DNA from: Pseudomonadota bacterium
GTDB lineage: Bacteria > Pseudomonadota > Alphaproteobacteria > Acetobacterales > Acetobacteraceae
Length of the DNA: 64,000 bases
Direction: 5' to 3'
Assembly (NCBI GenBank): GCA_019351895.1
Contig: JABBOH010000020.1
Span: forward strand, 1-64,000
In this document: positions 10,013 to 19,012 of the stretch, piece after piece
How positions within the stretch are numbered: the first letter of the stretch is position 1
Layout: each line of letters begins with the position of its first letter
Program-made: the position numbers and the translations under genes
Notes under the pieces: model-generated
Told to the model about the DNA's origin: nothing
Databases searched by the model: none
The model's input: only the letters and a program-made list of their open reading frames with translations

Positions 10013-11019
10013 CGGCGACCGCGGCGAGCGGGACGGCTGCAGGCGGGGCGGCTGCCGCGACTTCAAGCGGCGCGGCGCGGGCCGCGCAGCGTGGCGGCGC
10101 CCAATGGATCATGGCTGCCCTCGCCATGCTGTTCTGCACCCTGGCGCGGATCAATCTGGACAGCTTCGGCGGCATCCCCTGGATCATGGGCGGCGTCGGG
10201 CTCGTTCTGCTCGTCGCCGCGATGGCGCTGTTCGCCCGCGGGGAGAGCCGGGCCGACCGCCTGGCTTCGCCGATCCTGTTCGGCCTGATGGTAATCTGGC
10301 TGTGGGAGATGCTGGTGGTCGGGCTGCACGTGCCCTTCGTCATCCTGCCGCCGCCTTCCAAGATCGTCGAGGCGATCATCGGCAACCTGCCCATCCTTTG
10401 GATCGATTTCCAGCAGACCTACCTGCATTCAGTGCTGGCGGGCTACGCGATCGGCTGCGGCGCGGGCTTCTTGATGGCGCTCGCAATCGATCGGTCGCCT
10501 TTTCTTCAGCGCGGCCTGACACCGATGGGCCAACTCATCAGCGCCATGCCCATCATCGGCGTCGCGCCGATAATGGTCATGTGGTTCGGTTTCGGTTGGC
10601 CGTCCAAGGCCGCCGTCGTGGTGCTGATGACGGTTTTTCCGATGCTGGTGAATACCCGGGCAGGGCTTGCCTCAAGCGAGGCCATGGAGCGCGACCTGAT
10701 GCGCACCTACGCCGCTGGTTACTGGCAGACTTTGCTGCGCCTGCGTCTGCCCGCCGCCATGCCCATGATCTTCAATGCTTTGAAACTGAACTCGACACTT
10801 GCGTTGATCGGTGCTGTTGTCGCCGAATTCTTTGGCACTCCGACGAGAGGGATGGGTTTCCGGATTTCCACTGAGGCGGCGCGGATGAACCTCGACATCG
10901 TCTGGGCAACGATCACCGTGGCGGCCGTCGCGGGCTCGGTCAGCTTCGCCGCGATCGCGGCAGTCGAGCGCCTCGTGACGTTCTGGCATCCGTCGCTGCG
11001 GTCGGGGGAAAAGGCCTAA
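10009..11019 (+). CDS. ABC importer permease (BPD_transp_1) 2
   Basis: A 336-residue permease paralogous to the preceding one: its coupling loop is DLMRTYAAGYWQTLLRLRLPAAMP. The first 34 residues are an Ala/Gly-rich tail of low complexity before the first membrane segment (WIMAALAMLFCTLARI). An extra pair of membrane segments precedes the transport domain. The start is the GTG at 10009 that overlaps the previous stop (GTGA); the track start at 9910 lies well inside the upstream gene. It probably pairs with permease 1 for import of the same substrate. Confidence 0.9.
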   Translation: MTATAASGTAAGGAAAATSSGAARAAQRGGAQWIMAALAMLFCTLARINLDSFGGIPWIMGGVGLVLLVAAMALFARGESRADRLASPILFGLMVIWLWEMLVVGLHVPFVILPPPSKIVEAIIGNLPILWIDFQQTYLHSVLAGYAIGCGAGFLMALAIDRSPFLQRGLTPMGQLISAMPIIGVAPIMVMWFGFGWPSKAAVVVLMTVFPMLVNTRAGLASSEAMERDLMRTYAAGYWQTLLRLRLPAAMPMIFNALKLNSTLALIGAVVAEFFGTPTRGMGFRISTEAARMNLDIVWATITVAAVAGSVSFAAIAAVERLVTFWHPSLRSGEKA

Positions 11020-11098
11020 GCCCAAACCCTGCCACGGGCGGCGGCATCAAACTTGCTCGTAACCAGCCAGTCGGGCTGAAGCTTTGGGAGAAACTGTG

Positions 11099-12124
11099 AT
11101 GATGCAACCTTGGAGGCAGCGGTGGCTCGGCATGGCCGGGGCGGCGCTCCTCGGCCTCTGCGGCGCGTGGGCGGCGGCTCCTGCGGCTCAGGCCGCCGAT
11201 CCGCTGACGCTGCAGTTGAAGTGGGTCACACAGGGGCAGTTCGTCGGTTATTACGTGGCCCTGGCAAAAGGCGTCTATAAAGCCGACGGCTTGAACGTTA
11301 CGATCAAGCCCGGCGGTCCCGACATCAACCCGGATCAGGTTCTGGCCGGGGGCGGCGCCGACGTGGTCATCGACTGGATGCCCTCGGCACTGGCGACGCG
11401 CGAGAAGGGCGTCGCCATCGTGAACATCGCCCAGGTGTTCCAGCATTCGGGCATGGAACTGACCTGCCGGCGCGACAGCGGCATTCGCACACCTGCCGAT
11501 TTCAAAGGCAAGACGCTCGGCGTCTGGTTTTCCGGCAACGAATATCCGTTTCTGTCCTGGATGGCGAAGCTCGGCTATTCGACCGATGGCGCACATCCGG
11601 ACGTGACCGTGCTGAAGCAGGGCTTCAACGTCGATCCGCTGCTGCAGAAGCAGGCGGCCTGCATCTCGACGATGACCTATAACGAATACTGGCAGCTGAT
11701 CGAGGCGGGGATGAAACCGTCGCAGCTCATCGTCTTCAAGTATCAGGCCGAGCATGTGGCGACCCTGGAAGACGGGCTCTATGTGCTGCAGAGGTCGCTC
11801 GACAATCCGGCGATGGTCGGCAAACTGGCCCGCTTCCTCAAGGCGTCCAAGGAAGGCTGGCAATACGCCGAAGCCCATCAGGCGGAGGCCGTGAAAATTC
11901 TTCTGGCTGCGGATACCGCCGGTGTGCTGACCAAGCAACATCAGACGCGCATGGTCGAGGAAGTCGTCAAGTTGCTTGGGACCACGCCCTGGGGCTATCT
12001 GCAACCAGCGGACTACAAGCAGACAGTGAGTGAACTTCTGTCTAGCAAATCGACACCTGTGATCTCGAAGGCCCCTGCCGGTGCCTATAGCTATGCCGTC
12101 TGGGATAAAGCCTTCAAGAAATGA
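11099..12124 (+). CDS. ABC importer substrate-binding protein (NMT1/THI5-like)
   Basis: A 341-residue periplasmic protein with a Sec signal peptide cleaved near residue 32 (PAAQA-ADPL). The mature start LKWVTQGQFVGYYVALAKGVYKADG is typical of the NMT1/THI5 class, whose members bind thiamine-pyrimidine precursors, riboflavin, sulfonates and similar small molecules. GGGAG lies eight bases before the ATG at 11099; the track start is a TTG 15 bases upstream. The resemblance to pyrimidine-precursor binders and the operon position make uracil, a dihydropyrimidine or a hydantoin reasonable ligands, but this is inference. Confidence 0.9.
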   Translation: MMQPWRQRWLGMAGAALLGLCGAWAAAPAAQAADPLTLQLKWVTQGQFVGYYVALAKGVYKADGLNVTIKPGGPDINPDQVLAGGGADVVIDWMPSALATREKGVAIVNIAQVFQHSGMELTCRRDSGIRTPADFKGKTLGVWFSGNEYPFLSWMAKLGYSTDGAHPDVTVLKQGFNVDPLLQKQAACISTMTYNEYWQLIEAGMKPSQLIVFKYQAEHVATLEDGLYVLQRSLDNPAMVGKLARFLKASKEGWQYAEAHQAEAVKILLAADTAGVLTKQHQTRMVEEVVKLLGTTPWGYLQPADYKQTVSELLSSKSTPVISKAPAGAYSYAVWDKAFKK

Positions 12125-12141
12125 GACGAGATAATCGATAG

Positions 12142-12170
12142 GGCGGCCGACGTTCGGTCCGCCATTTTCT
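12142..12170 (+). terminator. Intrinsic terminator after the pyrimidine/ABC operon
   Basis: GGCGGCCGA pairs with TCGGTCCGCC (one bulged base, tight loop) and is followed by ATTTTCT. It lies 17 bases after the binding-protein stop and marks the end of the preT operon before the livJ-type gene. Confidence 0.6.
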
Positions 12171-12272
12171 CTGGACTTCTGCGACGGCCCGATGCTTGCT
12201 TGGAACGGCGAGCGTGGCGCCGGCGCAGCCGTATCAATGCGTACACGTTCTGACCTGGAGGATTTTTAAGCG

Positions 12273-13511
12273 ATGATCACGAGACGTTCCGCGGCAACCT
12301 TGCTGGCCGGCACCGCGCTGGGCGCGGCCTTTGGCCTGCCCGGCATCGCCGAGGCTGCCGACAAGGAAATCATCATCGGCATCAACCTGCCGATCACCGG
12401 CGCGGACGCCGCCGGCGCCAAGCGCATGATGAACGGCGCGCTGCTGGGCATTCAGCAGGCGAACGACGCGAACGAAATCCCCGGCTACAAGCTGAAGGGC
12501 CTCGTGCTGAACGATGCGACGGCCACCGCCGGCCAGTATGACCCTGCCCAGGCTGCGACCAACGCCCGCAAGTTCGTGTCGAACCCAAAGGTTCTCGCGG
12601 CGATCGGGCCGGAGATGAGCGGCGCGGCCAAGGCGATGGCGCCGATACTCAGCGAGGGCGACCTCACGATCATCACGCCCTCGGCGACCAACCCCGACCT
12701 GACCAACCCGCAGTTCGCCGCGCAGTACATGCCCGGCGGCAAGCCCGTTTTCTTCCGCACGGTGACGACGGACGCCTTCCAGGGTCCCAACATGGCGAAT
12801 TTTTACGCCGAGACCCTCGGCGTTAAGGACGTCTACATCCTCGACGACAGCGGCGCTTACGGCGTCGGCCTCGCCGACTCCTTCGAGGCTCAGTGCAAGG
12901 CGAAGGGCGTCAAGGTCCTGGGCCGCGATCGCCTGGACCCGACGGCTTCCGACTACACGGCGGTCATGACCAAGATCAAGTCGCTGAGCGCCAGCTCGCT
13001 CTACTACGGCGGCGTCGCCGGCGCGGGCGTCAAGGTCGTCAAGGAATCCTACGCGGTCGTGCCGAACATCAAGAAGGGCGCGGGCGACGGTATGTATTCG
13101 CCCGACGTGACGACGGGCGCCGGCTTCCCCGCCGCCGAGGGCTGGTACGTCACCAACGCTTCCCCGCACATGACGGAAGACCCCAAGGTCGCCGCCTGGA
13201 TCAGCGCCTACCAGTCGGCCTTCAACCAGAGCCCGGACGACTATGCCATCACCTCCTATGACGGCGTGCTGGTCATTCTCGCCGCGTTGAAGAAGGTGAT
13301 CGCCGAGGGCAAGGCGCCGACGCGCGACAACGTTCGCGCGGCCGTTGCCAGTTCCACGGTCGACACGCTGCAGGGCACAGTCTCCTTCGACGCGAACGGC
13401 GACATCAAGCAGCGCGTTGTCAGTGTCTTCCAGATTGTCCACAACCCGGCCTATCCGCTTGACGACACTATCCATCAGTTCAAGTACATCGGCGTCGCGC
13501 CCCAGAGCTGA
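12273..13511 (+). CDS. livJ: Branched-chain-amino-acid-type ABC substrate-binding protein
   Basis: A 412-residue type I periplasmic binding protein (Peripla_BP_6). The N-terminus MITRRSAATLLAGTALGAAF has a twin-arginine-like start and cleaves near AEA-ADKE. The mature domain begins IIIGINLPITGADAAGAKRMMNG, as in LivJ/LivK and the amide/urea binders of this family. CTGGAGG precedes the start. It is followed by a hairpin and then by livH, livM-livG and livF. The substrate cannot be read from sequence; proximity to pyrimidine breakdown makes a degradation-related amide, urea or amino acid as likely as leucine. Confidence 0.9.
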   Translation: MITRRSAATLLAGTALGAAFGLPGIAEAADKEIIIGINLPITGADAAGAKRMMNGALLGIQQANDANEIPGYKLKGLVLNDATATAGQYDPAQAATNARKFVSNPKVLAAIGPEMSGAAKAMAPILSEGDLTIITPSATNPDLTNPQFAAQYMPGGKPVFFRTVTTDAFQGPNMANFYAETLGVKDVYILDDSGAYGVGLADSFEAQCKAKGVKVLGRDRLDPTASDYTAVMTKIKSLSASSLYYGGVAGAGVKVVKESYAVVPNIKKGAGDGMYSPDVTTGAGFPAAEGWYVTNASPHMTEDPKVAAWISAYQSAFNQSPDDYAITSYDGVLVILAALKKVIAEGKAPTRDNVRAAVASSTVDTLQGTVSFDANGDIKQRVVSVFQIVHNPAYPLDDTIHQFKYIGVAPQS

Positions 13512-13524
13512 GACCACCACGACG

Positions 13525-13558
13525 GGAGAGCGTTCCGGTAAGGGAACGCTCTTCGTCT
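13525..13558 (+). terminator. Hairpin terminator/attenuator between livJ and livH
   Basis: A perfect 10-base stem, AGAGCGTTCC and GGAACGCTCT (13527-13552), with a six-base loop is followed by TCGTCTAT, a weak U-tract. Placed 15 bases after livJ and 160 bases before livH, it probably stops or attenuates transcription so that the binding protein is made in excess over membrane components, a common pattern in ABC operons. Confidence 0.65.
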
Positions 13559-13718
13559 ATCGGCGATGTCCTTCCGGACGCCGCATTTTTCGTGCCATAG
13601 CCTAGCCGTCGGCGGCGGTGGAGCGGCCCGCAGAGACCTCCACCGCACGCGGAAGCAGCACGGTCCGCCGCCCTCGCTTCCCCGACACCCCTTCCGATAG
13701 AGCCGGGATCAGAACCAG

Positions 13719-14648
13719 ATGTCGCCTTTTGACCTCCTCCTCCAGCAGATAATCAACGGTCTCAGTCTCGGGTCGATGTATGCCTTGCTCGCGCTCGGCT
13801 TCACGATCGTCTACGGCATCATGGAGCTGATCAACTTCTCCCACTTCAACGTATTCATGATCGGCTCCTTCGTCGCCATGGGCGTGCTGAGCCTGTTCGG
13901 GCTTCAAGGACAGTCGATCCTGATGCACGGCGCGCCGCTCGTCGTCGCGCTCATCGTCGCGCTGGTCGTCACAATGGTCGCCTGCGGATTGCTCGGCGTC
14001 CTCATCGAGCGTGTGGCGCTGCGCCCGCTGCGCGGCGTGCAAGGACCGATGGCGATGATCACGACGATCGGCGTATCCTATGTGCTGTCAAATGCGACGA
14101 TGCTGGCGCTCGGCGCGAACACCAAGAACTTTCCCAATCCCATCCCGCCGATGACATTCCATATCGGCACGGCGCAGATCACTGCCTTCCAGATCGTCAT
14201 CTGGGTTCTGTCGGCCCTTCTGATGGGCGGCCTCTACATGTTCGTGCAGCGGAGCAAGCTCGGCAAGGCGATGCGGGCGACTGCGCAGGACCCGGATGCG
14301 GCGCTGATGATGGGTGTCGAGGTCAACCGCGTGATCATGACGGCGTTCTTCCTCGGCTCGGCCCTCGCCGGCGCGGCGGGTTTCATCTTCGGCCTCTATT
14401 ACAACTTCACCAATTTCGGCATCGGCTTCACCGCCGGCCTGCGTGCCTTCACCGCCGCGGTGCTCGGCGGCATCGGCAACATTCCGGGTGCGATGCTGGG
14501 CGGCATCCTCATCGGCCTGATCGAGGCGATGGCCGGCCAATACGTCGGCGCGAAATGGGCCGATGTGATCATCTTCTCCCTGCTGGTGCTTGTGCTGATC
14601 GCGCGTCCCGCCGGTCTGCTCGGGCGGCTCGCGCCCACCAAATCCTGA
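13719..14648 (+). CDS. livH: Branched-chain-type ABC permease LivH
   Basis: A 309-residue permease, about eight membrane segments, with the LivH signature start QQIINGLSLGSMYALLALGFTIVYGIMELINFSH. The late motif GLRAFTAAVLGGIGNIPGAMLGG is diagnostic for the family. It lies in the inner membrane and pairs with the LivM half of the next protein. The Shine-Dalgarno sequence is weak. The livM-livG start follows 13 bases after the stop, with AAGGAG in between. Confidence 0.93.
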   Translation: MSPFDLLLQQIINGLSLGSMYALLALGFTIVYGIMELINFSHFNVFMIGSFVAMGVLSLFGLQGQSILMHGAPLVVALIVALVVTMVACGLLGVLIERVALRPLRGVQGPMAMITTIGVSYVLSNATMLALGANTKNFPNPIPPMTFHIGTAQITAFQIVIWVLSALLMGGLYMFVQRSKLGKAMRATAQDPDAALMMGVEVNRVIMTAFFLGSALAGAAGFIFGLYYNFTNFGIGFTAGLRAFTAAVLGGIGNIPGAMLGGILIGLIEAMAGQYVGAKWADVIIFSLLVLVLIARPAGLLGRLAPTKS

Positions 14649-14661
14649 AGGAGCCAGGATC

Positions 14662-16755
14662 ATGGACACCATGGACACGACGACCGTCACGCCTGACGCC
14701 AAGCCGGGCCACGAGAACACCAACGCCCTGCACACGGTGGAGGCGCCGCCGGCCCGATGGCACTGGCTGAGCGGGCCATTCGAACGGCCGGGCGTTCGGC
14801 GCGCCACGATCGTGCTGCTCGCCGTGTTCGCGCTCGCCTTCCCCTTCATCACTGGCGATCAGGCCAATATCGACGCCGCCGGCAACGCGACGGCCTATGC
14901 CTGCCTCGCCCTCGGCCTCAACATCGTCGTCGGCTTCTGCGGCCTGCTCGACTTGGGCTATGCGGCCTTCTTCGCCATCGGTGCCTATTCCTTCGGCATC
15001 CTGACCTCCTGGCAGATCACCCCCGAATGGAGCGGTTTCTGGTCGCCCTTCGCCGCCCTCGGCCTCGTGCAGAAGGTCGTGCAGAACGGCCATGCCCTCG
15101 TGCATTTCACTGTATCCTTCTGGATCATGCTGCCGCTCTCGGGCGTCATCGCGGCGTTCTTCGGCGTACTGTTCGGGGCGCCGACGCTGCGGCTCCGCGG
15201 CGACTACCTCGCGATCGTGACGCTCGGCTTCGGCGAGATCGTGCCCATCGTCGCGCGGAACTGGTCCAGCCTCACCAATGGCGCCGCCGGCCTCAACGGC
15301 ATCGCGAGCCCGACCATCTTCAGCTACCGTTTCGGCATCAATGCCACGCCCTACTACTATGTCGGCATCGGTCTGGTCGCCTTCCTGATCTTTGCCAGCA
15401 CGAGATTGCGCGACAGCCGCATCGGGCGCGCCTGGATGGCGATCCGCGACGACGAGATCGCGGCGAGCGCGATGGGCATCAACCTGACGCGCTTCAAGCT
15501 GCTCGCCTTCGGCATCGGCGCAGGCTTTGCCGGCATGTCCGGCACCTTCTACGTCGCCAAGCTGCAGACGGCGACGCCCGACATGTTCGGCTTTCCGGTC
15601 TCCGTCATGATCCTGGTCATGGTCGTGCTCGGCGGCCTCGGCAGCGTCTGGGGCGTCGTGCTCGGCGCCGTGCTGCTGCAGCTTCTGCAGTCCTGGTTCC
15701 TCGGCGACCTGACCCAATGGGTCAACGCCTTCGGCACGCTGATCCACTCGGGCTATCTGAGTTCGATCGACCTCACGCAGGCGAGCGAACTGCTCTTCGG
15801 CATCATCCTCGTCATCATGATGCTCTACCGGCGCGAGGGGTTGATCCCAGCCAACCGCCGCCAGCGCGCGCTGAGCTTCGAGCAGCAGCATGCGACGGTG
15901 CAGATGCAGAAGCGGGCGAGCGACATCACCCTGTCGCAGATCGGCGGCGAGGGATACCGGCACGAGCCGGGCGCCGTGCCGATGCTGGAAATCAATGATG
16001 TGACGGTGCGCTTCGGCGGCCTCGTGGCGCTGAACAAGGTGAACATCACCGTGCCGGCAGGCGGCGTAGTCGCCGTCATCGGCCCCAACGGCTCGGGCAA
16101 GTCGACACTGTTCAACACCATCACCGGGCTCACTCGTGCCGCTGAGGGCAGCATCCTGTTCAACGGCCAGGAGATCATCGGCTTGCCGCCGCACGAGATC
16201 CTGCGCCTCGGTATCGCCCGGACGTTCCAGAACATCCGGCTGTTCGGCACGCTGACGGTCGCGGCGAATATCATGGTCGGCCAGCATGCGCGGCTGAAGG
16301 CCGGGCCGATTTCAGCCATCCTGCGCTCTCCGAAGAACCTGCCCGAGGAGAAGGCTGCCCGTGCATGGATCGTCGAGATCGCGCAGATCTTCGGCAACCG
16401 GCTGGCGCCGCGCCTCACCCAGACGGTCGTCGGCCTCTCCTACGCGAATCGCCGCCGCGTCGAGATTTCACGCGCGCTGGCCTCCAAGCCTCGCTTGCTT
16501 CTGCTGGACGAGCCGACCGCCGGCATGAACACGTCGGAGTCGCTCGAACTCGCGGAGCAGATCAAGGGCCTGCACGCGCTCGGCCTCACCATCCTCATCA
16601 TCGAGCACAAGCTCGACGTGGTGACGCGGATCGCCGACAAGGTCATCGTGCTCGACCATGGCGACAAGCTGACCGAGGGGCTGCCCGACGAGGTCCGCCG
16701 CAATGAGGCCGTGCTGGAAGCCTATCTCGGCCGGGGAGCCGCCGCGCATGCTTGA
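14662..16755 (+). CDS. Fused LivM permease - LivG ATPase
   Basis: A 697-residue fusion. Residues about 50-400 are LivM: membrane segments, ACLALGLNIVVGFCGLLDLGYAAFFAIGAY, and GDYLAIVTLGFGEIV. After a linker of about 35 residues (FEQQHATVQMQKRASD), residues about 438-690 are a LivG-type ATPase with Walker A GPNGSGKSTLF, Q-loop ARTFQNIRLFG, Walker B LLLLDEPTAGMN and IIEHKLDVV. The signature region reads LSYANRRRVEISRAL instead of the usual LSGGQ or LSYGQQR. An N-terminal leader of about 30 polar residues precedes the first membrane segment. AAGGAG supports the ATG at 14662. Confidence 0.93.
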   Translation: MDTMDTTTVTPDAKPGHENTNALHTVEAPPARWHWLSGPFERPGVRRATIVLLAVFALAFPFITGDQANIDAAGNATAYACLALGLNIVVGFCGLLDLGYAAFFAIGAYSFGILTSWQITPEWSGFWSPFAALGLVQKVVQNGHALVHFTVSFWIMLPLSGVIAAFFGVLFGAPTLRLRGDYLAIVTLGFGEIVPIVARNWSSLTNGAAGLNGIASPTIFSYRFGINATPYYYVGIGLVAFLIFASTRLRDSRIGRAWMAIRDDEIAASAMGINLTRFKLLAFGIGAGFAGMSGTFYVAKLQTATPDMFGFPVSVMILVMVVLGGLGSVWGVVLGAVLLQLLQSWFLGDLTQWVNAFGTLIHSGYLSSIDLTQASELLFGIILVIMMLYRREGLIPANRRQRALSFEQQHATVQMQKRASDITLSQIGGEGYRHEPGAVPMLEINDVTVRFGGLVALNKVNITVPAGGVVAVIGPNGSGKSTLFNTITGLTRAAEGSILFNGQEIIGLPPHEILRLGIARTFQNIRLFGTLTVAANIMVGQHARLKAGPISAILRSPKNLPEEKAARAWIVEIAQIFGNRLAPRLTQTVVGLSYANRRRVEISRALASKPRLLLLDEPTAGMNTSESLELAEQIKGLHALGLTILIIEHKLDVVTRIADKVIVLDHGDKLTEGLPDEVRRNEAVLEAYLGRGAAAHA

Positions 16756-17470
16756 GTTCCGCAACGTCAACACCTACTACGGCGACCTGCACGTTCTGAA
16801 GAACGTGAACTACAACCTTGGCGCGGGCGAGATCATCTGCCTGCTCGGCGGCAATGCCTGCGGCAAGTCGACGACCATGAAGACCATCATGGGCATCGTG
16901 CGGCCGACGAGCGGCGAGGTCATCTTCGAGGGGCAGCGCATCGACAAGCTCTCAACAGCCGAGCGCGTGCGTCGCGGCATCGCGCCGGTGCTGGAGGCGC
17001 GACGGCTGTTCCCCCGCATGACAGTGTTCGAGAACCTGGAGATGGGCGCCTTCACCCGCAAGCGCGGCCCCGAGTTCAACGAGGATCTCGATCGCGTCTA
17101 CACGCTGTTTCCCCGGGTGAAGGAGCGTCGGGACCAGCAGGCGGGCACGCTCTCCGGTGGCGAGCAGCAGATGGTCGCGATCGGCCGGGCGCTGATGGCG
17201 CGGCCCAAGCTCATCTGCATGGACGAGCCGTCCATGGGCCTCTCGCCGCTTTTCGTCGAGCAGACCTTCGAGATCATCCAGACCATCAACCGCCAGGGCG
17301 TCACGATCTTCATGGTCGAGCAGAATGCGGCCATGGCGCTGTCCATCGCCCATCGCGCCTATGTGCTGCAGACCGGGCAGGTCGTGCTGTCGGGTCCGGC
17401 CTCCGAGCTGCGGGAGAACGAGCAGATCCGCGAGGCCTATCTCGGCGAGATGCAGGTCGCCGCCGAATAA
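16748..17470 (+). CDS. livF: Branched-chain-type ABC ATPase LivF
   Basis: A 240-residue ATPase with Walker A LGGNACGKSTT, Q-loop/LivF stretch APVLEARRLFPRMTVFENLEMGAF, signature LSGGEQQM, Walker B ICMDEPSMGLSP and the switch region MVEQNAAMAL. It would pair with the LivG half of the fusion; since its signature motif is canonical, one of the two composite ATP sites should be fully competent. The ATG at 16748 overlaps the end of the fusion gene by 8 bases; the track start at 16703 is a frame extension. Confidence 0.94.
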   Translation: MLEFRNVNTYYGDLHVLKNVNYNLGAGEIICLLGGNACGKSTTMKTIMGIVRPTSGEVIFEGQRIDKLSTAERVRRGIAPVLEARRLFPRMTVFENLEMGAFTRKRGPEFNEDLDRVYTLFPRVKERRDQQAGTLSGGEQQMVAIGRALMARPKLICMDEPSMGLSPLFVEQTFEIIQTINRQGVTIFMVEQNAAMALSIAHRAYVLQTGQVVLSGPASELRENEQIREAYLGEMQVAAE

Positions 17471-17477
17471 GCCCGCG

Positions 17478-17969
17478 ATGACGGTTCTCTACGTCGATGG
17501 CGATGCCTGCCCGGTGCGCGACGAGGTCTATCGCGTGGCCGACCGACTGAACCTTCGGGTTTTCGTCGTCGCCAACGGCTCGCGCCCCATCCGCCCGACG
17601 GGGCGTCCCAACGTCGAGATGATCACGGTCGAGGCCGGGGCCGATGTCGCCGACGACTGGATCGCCGACCGCATCGAGGCAGGCGACGTGTGCATCACCT
17701 CCGACATTCCGCTGGCGGCGCGCTGCCTCGCGAAAGGCGCTCGCGCCCTGTCGCCCAAGGGCCACAACTGGACCACGGACAACATCGGCAGCGCGCTGGC
17801 GGGGCGCGCGGTCGCCGAGCATCTCCGGGCGACGGGGATCAATACCGGCGGTCCGGCGGCGCTGACGAAGGAGGACCGCTCGCGGTTCCTGGCAGCGCTC
17901 GATGCGGCCATCCAGTCGGCGCGCAGACGGCCGCCGCCGCGGCTGACGGTGCCGCCCGGAGGCTTTTGA
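17478..17969 (+). CDS. yaiI: YaiI/YqxD family protein (DUF188)
   Basis: A 163-residue member of the UPF0178 family, with the hallmark start VDGDACPVRDEVYRVADR and the stretch TSDIPLAARCLAKGARALSPKG. The fold is PIN/NYN-like, with conserved acidic residues suggesting nucleic-acid processing, but no reaction is established. It begins 7 bases after livF and may be co-transcribed by read-through. The track ORF starts inside livF; the ATG at 17478 gives the canonical N-terminus. It converges on the cyclase gene. Confidence 0.9.
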   Translation: MTVLYVDGDACPVRDEVYRVADRLNLRVFVVANGSRPIRPTGRPNVEMITVEAGADVADDWIADRIEAGDVCITSDIPLAARCLAKGARALSPKGHNWTTDNIGSALAGRAVAEHLRATGINTGGPAALTKEDRSRFLAALDAAIQSARRRPPPRLTVPPGGF

Positions 17970-17984
17970 CCGAGATGGGCCGTC

Positions 17985-18953
17985 TCAGGCCGCGCGGGTG
18001 ATCTGCTCGGCGGCCACGATGCGATCCCGCCCGGCCTGCTTGGCCGCGTAGAGGGCCTGATCCGCCCGTTCGATCAGCACGGTCGGCTCGACGATCGGCG
18101 GCGGGATTGAGACGGCGAGGCCCACGCTGATGGTGACGATGCTGCGCTCCCAGGCGTCATGGGGAATGTTGAGGCTTCGGACGGCGGCGAGCAACTCCCT
18201 CGCCACGGCATGAGCGCCGGCCTCGTCCGTATCGGGGAGAAGGACCGCGAATTCCTCGCCGCCGTAGCGGGCGACGAGGTCGCTCGGCCGGCGGACAGCG
18301 CTCTGCAAAGCGGCGGCGATGCGCTTGAGACAGAGGTCGCCGCGGATATGGCCATAGAGATCGTTGTAATTCTTGAACTTGTCGACATCGACGAGCAGGA
18401 GTGCCAGGCCCCGCTTCATGCGCATCGACCGCTTCACCTCGCCCGCCACCACATGGTCGAACTGCCGGCGATTGGCGATGGCGGTCAGGCTGTCGGTGAG
18501 CGCGATCTTCTCCAGGATGCGCGCCATCTGGTTCAGCGTTATGCCGAGGGTGCGCATGTCGGGCATATAGAGCCCGCCGACATCCACCTGCGTGTCGAGT
18601 TGCCCATCAGCGAGGCGGGAGGCAGCGAAGGTGAGGCGGCGCATCGGCCGCAGCAGCCGGAACTCGATCACGACAGCCATCAGCCCAGCCGCGGCGACAA
18701 CCGAACAAACACCCAAACTCAATTGCCAGAGGGCGGCGACGGCCGCATCGTGCAAAGCCGTTTGATGCCCGTCCCGTTGCAGAATGGTCGCCAGCTGATA
18801 TCGGTCCCGCTCCGAGACGATGAGCAGGATGAGGAGTGGGAGGGTGATGATCGCGATAACGATTGCCGCCCGGGCCTGGACGCCTTGCGGTATCAATCGG
18901 CGCAGCCGGTGACGGCGCGAAGGAAGCGATGTTCCCAGCATGACTATTGCCAT
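17985..18953 (-). CDS. Membrane diguanylate cyclase (GGDEF domain)
   Basis: A 322-residue protein with two membrane segments (about 27-47, AAIVIAIITLPLLILLIV, and 75-97, LSLGVCSVVAAAGLMAVVI). A HAMP-like segment follows (FRLLRPMRRLTFAASRLADG), then a C-terminal GGDEF domain (about 155-320). The active-site motif is GGEEF (VARYGGEEFAVLLPD), and the product-inhibition site RxxD is present as RPSD five residues before it. It should therefore make cyclic di-GMP under feedback control. The periplasmic loop is short (about 27 residues), so a ligand domain is lacking. The track ORF adds 88 spurious residues; no clear Shine-Dalgarno precedes the chosen ATG. Confidence 0.9.
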   Translation of the reverse strand: MAIVMLGTSLPSRRHRLRRLIPQGVQARAAIVIAIITLPLLILLIVSERDRYQLATILQRDGHQTALHDAAVAALWQLSLGVCSVVAAAGLMAVVIEFRLLRPMRRLTFAASRLADGQLDTQVDVGGLYMPDMRTLGITLNQMARILEKIALTDSLTAIANRRQFDHVVAGEVKRSMRMKRGLALLLVDVDKFKNYNDLYGHIRGDLCLKRIAAALQSAVRRPSDLVARYGGEEFAVLLPDTDEAGAHAVARELLAAVRSLNIPHDAWERSIVTISVGLAVSIPPPIVEPTVLIERADQALYAAKQAGRDRIVAAEQITRAA

Positions 18954-19012
18954 ACCATGCTCGGGCCAAGGGAACAGTGGGTTTTTTGGACAGAAGTTGC
19001 ATTGACAGAATT

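Noticed and set aside
12234-13520. 428-residue minus-strand ORF opposite the livJ-type gene
   Set aside because: Val/Arg/Asp/Gly-rich shadow product without any motif; livJ has a signal peptide, ribosome-binding site and family motifs.
14569-16287. 572-residue minus-strand ORF opposite the livM-livG fusion
   Set aside because: Highly charged, repeat-like composition and no domain; the plus strand is clearly coding.
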